DNA of 64,000 nucleotides from Papillibacter cinnamivorans DSM 12816 (GTDB lineage: Bacteria > Bacillota > Clostridia > Oscillospirales > Oscillospiraceae): contig NZ_FWXW01000006.1 of NCBI RefSeq assembly GCF_900176335.1, positions 1-64,000 on the forward strand. The letters run 5' to 3'. Position 1 is the stretch's first letter. Every line of letters begins with the position of its first letter. Of this stretch, positions 52,792 through 59,720 are shown piece by piece. Both the position numbers and the translations under genes were made by a program. The notes under the pieces are model-generated. The model did no database searches, had not been told where the DNA came from, and saw only the letters and a list, made by a program, of their open reading frames with translations.

Positions 52792-52950
52792 CCGTCAGGC
52801 AGGTCTTCTGGCTCGGGAGTCGTCGCGGCGCAGCGCCTTCCCGGTATACCGGCGGCATGATGCTGCGCAGCTCGTCCCATACAGCGGCGGGACCGCACGG
52901 GCGTTTCACCCGTTTCCCTTTTCACGGATCGTAAAATCCGCACCTGACGA
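52792..52950 (-). promoter_or_regulatory. Cobalamin riboswitch
   Basis: The minus strand carries AGCCAGAAGACCTGCC (52798-52813), the B12 box. Further 5' are AAAAGGGAAACGGGTGAAA, GGTCCCGCCGCTGTATGGG and the P1 pair CGTCAGG/CCTGACG (52944-52950, 52793-52799). This is the RF00174 layout. It controls the gene starting at 52606 through the downstream terminator; expression should rise when cobalamin is scarce. Confidence 0.96.
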
Positions 52951-53100
52951 GCGATATTTAGTTTTCTCCGCCGGCCGGATGTCTGCAGCGAGGCAGGAGG
53001 ACACCCGCGGCGATGGGGTGTCTATATTATAACCGGAATCTTTTTCCAAAGCAAGAGAAATTGCGCGGGTATCCGGAATATACAAAAATCGGGGAGATGC

Positions 53101-53931
53101 TCAGCAGTTGCCTTCGTAGACGTACTCCAGCTTTTCCCGGGCGATCCGGGCGAGGGAGTATACGGTGTCCACGGAGGTGGCGGGCCGGTCCGTCATATGG
53201 TAGCGGGGAAAGAAGCGGGTGACGTGGAGAGGGATGCGGGGGTCTACGGAGGCCAGCCAGGAGGACAAACTCCGCATTTCTTCCGGAGAGTCGTTTTCCC
53301 CGGGGATGACCAGCAGGGTGACCTCCACATGGCTGCATTCCGAGGCGGCGGCGATGCTGTTTTTCACGGTTTCCACATTCCCCCGCAGCCTCCGGTAAAA
53401 TGCCGGGGAAAAGCTCTTCAGGTCGATGTTCAGGGCGTGAATATGGGGCAGAAGCTCCCGCAGGGGTGCCTCGTTTATATACCCGTTGGTGACGAGTACG
53501 TTTTTCAGACCCTCTTTTTCGATGAGAAGCGAACAATCCCGAACGAATTCGTAACCAATCAGCGGCTCGTTATAGGTATAGGCAAGCCCGATGTTTCCCT
53601 GGGAGCGAAGGGAGAGGGCGCGGGAGACCAGCTCTTCCGGGGTGAGGGAGACGGCGCGCAGGCGCCCCGAGTCCGCCGAGGAAATCTCATAATTCTGGCA
53701 CCAGGGGCAGCGGAGATTGCAGCCGTAGCTTCCCGCGGACAGAATCCGGCTGCCGGGATAAAAGCGACGGAGAGGCTTTTTCTCAATGGGGTCCAAAGAA
53801 AGGGAAGTAATCTGCCCGTAGTTTAAGCAGCGAATTTCCCCGCCCCGGTTGCTCCTGGCCCCGCAGAACCCCGTCCGCCCTTCCTCCAGCCGGCAGCCGT
53901 GGGGACAGATGGGGCACGTTATGCTGCTCAT
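53101..53931 (-). CDS. amrS: AmmeMemoRadiSam system radical SAM enzyme
   Basis: 276 residues. Radical SAM cluster C71-x3-C75-x2-C78 in GYGCNLRCPWCQNYEISS-type sequence (here YGCNLRCPWCQNYE). An N-terminal extra cysteine set, C6, C9, C13 and C23 (CPICPHGCRLEEGRTGFC), is typical of the AmrS group (formerly PflA-like). It overlaps the upstream AMMECR1/Memo gene as ATGA. The system is conserved across bacteria and archaea, and its reaction is unknown. The product was formerly called pyruvate formate-lyase activating enzyme, but no such lyase is near. Confidence 0.93.
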   Translation of the reverse strand: MSSITCPICPHGCRLEEGRTGFCGARSNRGGEIRCLNYGQITSLSLDPIEKKPLRRFYPGSRILSAGSYGCNLRCPWCQNYEISSADSGRLRAVSLTPEELVSRALSLRSQGNIGLAYTYNEPLIGYEFVRDCSLLIEKEGLKNVLVTNGYINEAPLRELLPHIHALNIDLKSFSPAFYRRLRGNVETVKNSIAAASECSHVEVTLLVIPGENDSPEEMRSLSSWLASVDPRIPLHVTRFFPRYHMTDRPATSVDTVYSLARIAREKLEYVYEGNC

Positions 53932-55313
53932 TTGTGCCTCACCACCTCGAAGCGTTCCATGGAGAAAGCCTCCCGGGGGGAGATCCCGGCCTTTTGCAGG
54001 GCGATGGAAATCTGATCGCCCGGCGTATCCACTCCCTCCAGGTTGGGCAGAAGCAGGCCCCGGCGCCAGCCCCGGCTTACAATGACGCCGTACCGCTTCA
54101 CATCCAGCTCGTCCGGGGATGAGATCGGTTCCGGCTTTTGCAGCACATCCACGCTGTAGGTGAGCTCCGGCAGCTCTTCGGCACGGACCGGATCGAACCT
54201 GGGGTCCTCAAGGCCTGCGGATACGGCGTTGCGGATGATCTCGTCCGCCACGCAGGGGGCGGCGGGGGAGATGGTCCCGATACAGCCCCTGAGGCGACCT
54301 TCCTTTTTCAGAGAGACAAAGACGCCCGCTCTGTTTTTCAGCATTTGCTCCGGCAGGCTCGCGGGCCGCGGAAGACTTTTTCCCGTTCGGACCCTGGTCT
54401 CCAGAGATTCCCTGGCCAGATTCACATAGGGGTCCCCGCCCGCTTTTTTCTCCGGCGGGCGTTCTTTGCGCTCCTCACTCCGGAGCTGAAGAAACCGGCG
54501 GTCCTCCGCGTCTCCCGTTACGGTATAGCAGCACAGGGCGTAGCCGACGCCAAAGGGACCTTCGTAGGATAAAAACTCGGATTCTACGGCTTTTCCGTCC
54601 AGGGCGCCCGCCATTTCAACAAAGGAGCGCAGGCCGCATTCCGCCGCCGATTCGCAGAAAGCCGCGTTAAAACGCAGGAAACGGGAAAAATCGGCGGTTT
54701 TCATGGCGGCCGTGACTTCCGCGTCGAATACAGGCCCTTCGGGCGAAAGACCGTAAGGCCCGTCCTCCTTCAGACGGTGGGAAAGATCGCCGCTGGCCAA
54801 AATCACGGTCTTCCGCCCGAGCCGCTCCGCCGCTTTTGTGATGCATGTTCCAAAGACATAATGATCGGACAGGGGAAGCCCCGACAGGGAGACGCGAACG
54901 ATCCGGTAGCTTCTGTACTGCTGTTCCAGAAAGCAGAGCGGAACCAAAACTCCGTGATCCAAAGAACGGTCCCGTTCTCCCTCCGTGCCGGCGGATATCC
55001 CCGCGCTTTCCGCTTCCCGCACCAGGGCACTTACAAATTCCATGTCATAATCCTTTTTCACGGAAACCTGAGGCGCGCCGAATTGCCCAAAGTCCCCGGA
55101 CGCCGAGGGGCCGGGGGAAATATGAATGTAATCCCGGTACATTACGGAATGAGGAGAAATCACCACGACGGTTTCCGGCTTGACTTCTGAAATTTTCCGG
55201 GAAACCATCCTAAAAGAATCTGCTGTTTTTTGGATTTTTTTCTCTTCTCCCCTGCCCACAGCCGGAAGAATGATGGGAGGATGCGGTACGATATACGCGC
55301 TGATAACGGACAT
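53928..55313 (-). CDS. AmmeMemoRadiSam fusion protein: Memo-like (B) + AMMECR1 (A)
   Basis: 461 residues from MSVISAYIVPHPPIILPAVG at 55313 (AAAGGAG upstream). Residues about 1-262 are a Memo-like/LigB-type dioxygenase fold (VVVISPHSVMYRDY, ASGDLSHRLKEDGPYG). Residues about 285-455 are AMMECR1 (YVNLARESLETRVRTGK, LRGCIGTISP, DPRFDPVRAEELPELTYSVDVL, GVIVSRGWRRGLLLPNLEGVDTPGDQISIALQKAGI-type end). In many genomes these are separate genes; here they are fused. With the radical SAM enzyme they complete the AmmeMemoRadiSam trio. Physiological role is not established. Confidence 0.93.
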   Translation of the reverse strand: MSVISAYIVPHPPIILPAVGRGEEKKIQKTADSFRMVSRKISEVKPETVVVISPHSVMYRDYIHISPGPSASGDFGQFGAPQVSVKKDYDMEFVSALVREAESAGISAGTEGERDRSLDHGVLVPLCFLEQQYRSYRIVRVSLSGLPLSDHYVFGTCITKAAERLGRKTVILASGDLSHRLKEDGPYGLSPEGPVFDAEVTAAMKTADFSRFLRFNAAFCESAAECGLRSFVEMAGALDGKAVESEFLSYEGPFGVGYALCCYTVTGDAEDRRFLQLRSEERKERPPEKKAGGDPYVNLARESLETRVRTGKSLPRPASLPEQMLKNRAGVFVSLKKEGRLRGCIGTISPAAPCVADEIIRNAVSAGLEDPRFDPVRAEELPELTYSVDVLQKPEPISSPDELDVKRYGVIVSRGWRRGLLLPNLEGVDTPGDQISIALQKAGISPREAFSMERFEVVRHK

Positions 55314-55362
55314 GCGACACACTCCTTTCCACAATGATGCGACGCTTTTTTCTCTCTCTATT

Positions 55363-55392
55363 ATACCACAAACGCGAAGCGTTTCGTGGTAT
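55363..55392. promoter_or_regulatory. Inverted repeat in the divergent promoter region
   Basis: ATACCAC (55363-55369) and GTGGTAT (55386-55392) flank AACGC/GCGTT, with one bulged base, between the divergent AmmeMemoRadiSam and PAS-GGDEF genes. It may be an operator or a hairpin in the leader. A second perfect one, TGCGGTA-TTA-TACCGCA, lies at 55465-55481. Confidence 0.5.
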
Positions 55393-55527
55393 ATGGCATC
55401 GTTTGCGGTTCCGGCCGAAGGGCGGGAGCAAACCGCGCCGTTAGTGCCGGTATAACAGCTGTTTTGCGGTATTATACCGCAGCAAAGGGTAAAAAATGCG
55501 GTCGAATTGCCCGCAGGGAATCACCCG

Positions 55528-55556
55528 TTGCATAATGCGCCGGGGTCAAGTATAAT
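55528..55556 (+). promoter_or_regulatory. Promoter of the PAS-GGDEF-HD-GYP gene
   Basis: TTGCAT (55528-55533), 17-base spacer, TATAAT (55551-55556), 45 bases before the start codon. Confidence 0.75.
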
Positions 55557-55600
55557 AGAATATCATTAACGCGTTGTCAGAAAGCAGGAGGTGAGTACTG

Positions 55601-58510
55601 TTGTCCAGAAAGAACACCCGGCTGTCCATCGTCCTCACCGGTCTGCTGGTGAGCCTTGTCATGCTGCTGACCATGGTGTTCTTAAATGCCGGAGGAATTA
55701 AAAATTCTTTTATGCAGGGTATTCTTTTGGCCATGACAATTGCTGCCGTGGCGGGAACCGCAATCCTCTTGGTGATTTTAGATACGAAAGAGCCCGCGGA
55801 GAAACCATCAGATCCGGACGGTTCGGCCTTAACCGGTGCTATTTCGGACAGACAGCTTGATCTATGCGGTGAAGCGATACAACATGACTTTGACCTGAGT
55901 ATTGCACAGAAATTTCTGAAAGATCAGGACCCGGTATTTCGGATCCTGTTTGATCCTTTGTCCTTTGGAATTTGTTTTGTTTCCGCAGAAGGCCGGATTC
56001 TGAAAGCCAACGTCAAGTTCAGACATATCCTGGGGTATACGGAAGACGAGCTCAGGGACATGCCTTTAATGGATCTGACGTTCCCGGGAGAGCGGGAGGC
56101 TGCGGAAACCTTCTTCAGGACTCCTCCGGGACCGGAGGACAGGGCGGCCAGCAAGGAGCAGCTCCTTTTCCGAAAAGACGGAAGCTCGATCTGGACCGAT
56201 TTGTCGGTTCTCCCGTTTCCGAATGTCAAAGATACCGGCCGATATCTCCTGATCATCATACAGGATATCACGGACAGGAAACTGGCCGAAGCGGCATTGA
56301 AGGAAAGTGAAGACGGGTTAAAAAAGGCGCAGGCCATCGCCCATATGGGAAGCTGGGAAGCGGATATTTACAGCGGACAGGCCGTGGTTTCCGAGGAAGC
56401 ACGCCGGATTTTGAATTTGAAGGGCGAGAAATATCCGATTACCAAAGATGAGATCCGGAATTCCATTCATGCGGAGGACCGAGGGAAATTTGACCGCGCC
56501 CTGACATGGCTTCTGGACAAGGGCGAAACCTGCGACCTTGAATACCGTATCCAGCCCGCCGAGGGCGAAAAAGAAAGAATCGTTCATGCTTTTGCTTCCC
56601 TGGAGCGGAATAAAGACGGGGCGCCGGAAAAAATACTGGGTGTGGTACTGGACATAACGGCGCTTCGGCGGATCGAAGAGGAACTGAGGGTTTCTCAGCT
56701 GCAGTTTGCCGCCGTATTCCAGCAGGCGCCCGTTGGAATCGGCATCGCCGATTCCTCTTCCGGACGCTTTTTCTGCTCCAATGGGAAACTCCGGGAAATT
56801 ACAGGAAGAACAGAGGCAGAACTGGGGAAAGAAGGGGCGGAACGCCTCATTGTAGAGGAGATTTTATCCGGGGAAACCAAGGAGGAACCACCTGAAAAAA
56901 GCAGTCCCGGCAGTCACGGAAGAAAGAAGCTTCGCCGGCCCGACGGTTCGATGATCTGGATCAGGCAGACCAGAATCCAAGTTCATACCGGTGACGTGGG
57001 GGACGGCTTGATCCTGTGGATGCTGGAGGACATCTCTGAGCAGGCAAGAACCGAGGAAGCGCTGGAGGCAAGCGAGGCAAAACACAGGACCATGGTGGCC
57101 AACATTTCGGACGTGATCCTCATCGTTGACAGACAGTTCAAGGCAACCTACTGCAGCCCGAACCTCGGTACACGGTGCGGCTGGAATGCGGAGGATATTG
57201 TGGGGAAAGACATCAGGGTTTTTCTTCATCCCGACGAGGAAAAAAACCTGGAGGGCATTTTCCTGGGGCTGCTGGAACAAAAAGCGGGAAGCTGCAATAC
57301 GCTGGAACTTCAATATCTGTGCAGGGACGGGGCATACCGACCCATGGAGATCGCCGCGACCAATCTTCTGGAGGACAAAAATATACAAGGGGTCCTCATC
57401 AACGGGCAGGACATCACGGAGCGGAAGCAGCGGGAAGAACAAATCTATTATCTCTATTATCACGATGTGCTGACAGATCTGTATAACCGGGCGTTCTTCG
57501 ACGAAGAGCAAAAGCGGCTGGACACGCCGCGTCAGCTGCCTCTTTCCGTCATCATCGGAGATATCAATGGACTGAAGCTGATCAACGACGCCTTCGGACA
57601 TGCCGAAGGGGATAAAATGTTGGTGGAAATCGCCCGGATACTAAAGCTCTGCACAAGAAAAGAAGACATCGTGGCGAGGACCGGGGGCGACGAGTTCAGT
57701 ATCCTTCTTCCTCAGACCACCGGTGAAGAGGCCCATGCCATTCTTGAAAGAATCGAAGCCATGTGCGGTGAAACCGCCGCGAACCCCGAAACGGGTATTT
57801 ATTTCACCAGCATATCTTTGGGGCACGCGACCAAGGTTTTAAAGGAGGAATCCTTTGAAGCCGTTATCAAGACGGCGGAAGAATACATGTACAAGCGGAA
57901 ACTGCTGGAGCACAAAAGCCTGCACGGCTCCATCATCGCGTCCATCCGGACGGCCATGCATGAGAAGAGCCACGAAACGGAAGAAGAGGCCGGGAGGATC
58001 AAGGACCTTTCCGAATCACTGGGGAAGGCTTTAGGACTTTCGGAATACCAGCTCAACGAGCTGGAGCTTCTTTCTTCCATTCACGATATCGGGAAGATCA
58101 GCATCGACGAGGACGTTTTATTTAAACCGGGAAAACTCACGGAAGACGAATGGTATCAGCTGAAGAAGCATCCGGAGGTGGGTTACAGAATCGCCCAGGC
58201 CTCCCCGGAGCTCAAGCATATCGCGGACTTCATCCTCAGCCATCACGAACGGTGGGACGGAAGCGGTTATCCCCAGGGCCTGGCCGGCGAAGATATTCCG
58301 CTATTGTCCAGGGTGATGGCCGTGGTGGATTCCTATGAGGCGATGACGCACAATAAACCTTACCGCGCCGCCATGAGCCGGGAGGAGGCCATCGCCGAGC
58401 TGGAGAGAAACGCCGGAACGCAGTTTGATCCGGAGATCGTCAAGGCTTTCGTCCGGCAGATCCGGATGCAGGCCGACGACACACATAAAGAAGTCCGAGC
58501 AGAATCGTAA
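55601..58510 (+). CDS. Membrane PAS-PAS-PAS-PAS-GGDEF-HD-GYP cyclic-di-GMP protein
   Basis: 969 residues from a TTG start with AGGAGGTG upstream. Two membrane helices (about 9-29 and 38-60), then four PAS domains (about 105-225, 235-350, 360-485, 490-615). A GGDEF domain follows with intact GGDEF at residues 695-699, so cyclase activity is possible. The HD-GYP domain has HD at 828-829 and GYP at 889-891 in HHERWDGSGYP, so phosphodiesterase activity is possible too. One protein could therefore both make and break cyclic-di-GMP, with the PAS domains sensing redox, oxygen or a ligand. No partner is in the operon; a terminator follows. Confidence 0.95.
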   Translation: MSRKNTRLSIVLTGLLVSLVMLLTMVFLNAGGIKNSFMQGILLAMTIAAVAGTAILLVILDTKEPAEKPSDPDGSALTGAISDRQLDLCGEAIQHDFDLSIAQKFLKDQDPVFRILFDPLSFGICFVSAEGRILKANVKFRHILGYTEDELRDMPLMDLTFPGEREAAETFFRTPPGPEDRAASKEQLLFRKDGSSIWTDLSVLPFPNVKDTGRYLLIIIQDITDRKLAEAALKESEDGLKKAQAIAHMGSWEADIYSGQAVVSEEARRILNLKGEKYPITKDEIRNSIHAEDRGKFDRALTWLLDKGETCDLEYRIQPAEGEKERIVHAFASLERNKDGAPEKILGVVLDITALRRIEEELRVSQLQFAAVFQQAPVGIGIADSSSGRFFCSNGKLREITGRTEAELGKEGAERLIVEEILSGETKEEPPEKSSPGSHGRKKLRRPDGSMIWIRQTRIQVHTGDVGDGLILWMLEDISEQARTEEALEASEAKHRTMVANISDVILIVDRQFKATYCSPNLGTRCGWNAEDIVGKDIRVFLHPDEEKNLEGIFLGLLEQKAGSCNTLELQYLCRDGAYRPMEIAATNLLEDKNIQGVLINGQDITERKQREEQIYYLYYHDVLTDLYNRAFFDEEQKRLDTPRQLPLSVIIGDINGLKLINDAFGHAEGDKMLVEIARILKLCTRKEDIVARTGGDEFSILLPQTTGEEAHAILERIEAMCGETAANPETGIYFTSISLGHATKVLKEESFEAVIKTAEEYMYKRKLLEHKSLHGSIIASIRTAMHEKSHETEEEAGRIKDLSESLGKALGLSEYQLNELELLSSIHDIGKISIDEDVLFKPGKLTEDEWYQLKKHPEVGYRIAQASPELKHIADFILSHHERWDGSGYPQGLAGEDIPLLSRVMAVVDSYEAMTHNKPYRAAMSREEAIAELERNAGTQFDPEIVKAFVRQIRMQADDTHKEVRAES

Positions 58511-58535
58511 ATGGGAATAAGTGAACGGTATTTTG

Positions 58536-58568
58536 GCAGGAACCGCCGGTTTTACCGGCGGTTCCTGC
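58536..58568. repeat. Perfect 15-bp hairpin after the GGDEF gene
   Basis: GCAGGAACCGCCGGT and ACCGGCGGTTCCTGC pair perfectly around three bases. No T run follows, so it is less likely to terminate by itself. It stands between the GGDEF stop and the real terminator. Confidence 0.75.
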
Positions 58569-58608
58569 GTTCGTCGAAAAAACTTGTTTTCCGATGGGTA
58601 TGAGGGAA

Positions 58609-58648
58609 GAAATGCCATGCATTTCTTTTCGCATGGCATTTTAGTTTT
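58609..58648 (+). terminator. Terminator of the GGDEF gene
   Basis: AAATGCCATGC (58610-58620) pairs with GCATGGCATTT (58631-58641) and leads into TTAGTTTTA. Confidence 0.8.
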
Positions 58649-58725
58649 ATACTATGTGATTCCAGTCACGGAAAATTCGTAAAGCTTTTCACCGGCGGGA
58701 GCCTGAACCCCCGGACGGGTATAAC

Positions 58726-59391
58726 CTAACCGGAACGGAAGATGTTATCCGGAAGACGCTGGGGAGTTTCCCCGCAACAGAACAGAAACCGGCGGATCGT
58801 ATCTTCTTCCGCAGCCCGGTCCGCCCCCAGCCGGCCAAGTCTGTCGCAGAGACTCAGAAGGGCCACGTCCAGGACGGGAGTTTCTTTTTTCATTTGCCCG
58901 ATGTCCGCGAAAGGGAGCCCTTTTATCACAAAAAGCGGCTGCATGTGCCAGCGGACCAGGGCGCGGATTTTCTCCGCCGGCTCTTTTTCCATGGAAAACC
59001 GGGAGAGGAATTCCCGCGCCATGCGCGCTCCGAGGACATCGTGACCGTAAGAGGTGATTTTTCCCCTGCGGATCTGGGTGGTTCCGGGTTTTCCAATATC
59101 GTGGAGCAAGGCCGCCCACATAAAGGCCCGGGGCGAAGTGCTCCACTCCTTTACCGCGGCGGCTTCGTCCACCACCAGCAGGGTATGGCTCCAGGCGTCC
59201 CCTTCGGGATGGTGCGCCGGAGGCTGAAGGGTCCCTTTCAGCCGGGACAGGGCGGAAAAAGCGGGACTTTCCAGCGAGGGCGCAAAGGCGGAGCCGGCGA
59301 TAAAGCGGGAAGGCCGCGTATCCGCCGTCAGATGGGCGTCCAGCATATCAAAGGCTTTCCGATCACTTTCACTGACTTTTTCCAAGAGCAT
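58726..59391 (-). CDS. HD-domain metal-dependent phosphohydrolase
   Basis: 221 residues from the ATG at 59391, chosen because GGAGG lies just upstream; longer frames reach 59544 without a site. HD motif AALLHDIGKPGTT with DAWSHTLLVVDEA before and KITSYGHDVLGARMAREFL after is the pattern also seen in the HD part of tRNA nucleotidyltransferases and related HDIG proteins. No nucleotidyltransferase domain is present. The metal-binding His and Asp are intact. Substrate unknown, possibly a nucleotide or tRNA end. Convergent with the GGDEF gene. Confidence 0.75.
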   Translation of the reverse strand: MLLEKVSESDRKAFDMLDAHLTADTRPSRFIAGSAFAPSLESPAFSALSRLKGTLQPPAHHPEGDAWSHTLLVVDEAAAVKEWSTSPRAFMWAALLHDIGKPGTTQIRRGKITSYGHDVLGARMAREFLSRFSMEKEPAEKIRALVRWHMQPLFVIKGLPFADIGQMKKETPVLDVALLSLCDRLGRLGADRAAEEDTIRRFLFCCGETPQRLPDNIFRSG

Positions 59392-59557
59392 TCTGCCTCC
59401 GGTTTCCATCCGGGCCCGGTGCCGGGCAAAAACTGCCTCGACGATGCGCCCTTCGTTTCTTTCCTTATAGTATACCAAATGAATACTGATATGCGATGAA
59501 CCCAATGATAAAAATCGGTCTGGGTTCCTGCATGCGGGATGCAAAACATCCTCAATT

Positions 59558-59590
59558 GTTGTATCGACATTTTTCTTGAAGTCTAGTATA
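59558..59590. repeat. Solo end of the long-palindrome family
   Basis: GTTGTATCGACATTTTTCTTGAAGTCTAGTATA, read as two pieces here, matches the reverse complement of TATACCAGACTTCAATAAAATGTCGATACAAC at 16127-16158 with four differences. The stem is missing. A decayed or partial copy. Confidence 0.65.
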
Positions 59591-59637
59591 AGACGGGTTT
59601 GAACCGGAGCAAAGTCGATTTCATCACGCAGCAGACG

Positions 59638-59676
59638 AAAACGCGCCCGGATCCAGACGGAAACCGGGCGCGTTTT
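59638..59676 (-). terminator. Terminator of the enoate reductase-type gene
   Basis: AAAACGCGCCCGG and CCGGGCGCGTTTT form a 13-bp perfect stem, 44 bases after the oxidoreductase stop on the minus strand. Confidence 0.9.
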
Positions 59677-59720
59677 TGTCGTCAGAAAGGACCCGGCTGC
59701 CGCGCCGGTTCGATTAAAGG

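Larger units (their letters stand above)
59392..59720. other. Intergenic interval with a repeat remnant and a terminator
   Basis: No coding sequence seen in 59392-59720 other than the weak upstream extension of the HD gene. GTTGTATCGACATTTTTCTTGAAG and GTCTAGTATA (59558-59590) match the reverse complement of the left end of palindrome element 1. The oxidoreductase terminator follows at 59638-59676. Confidence 0.7.

Noticed and set aside
53027-53536. 169-codon ORF on the minus strand
   Set aside because: Out-of-frame overlap with the AmmeMemoRadiSam radical SAM gene; no domain.
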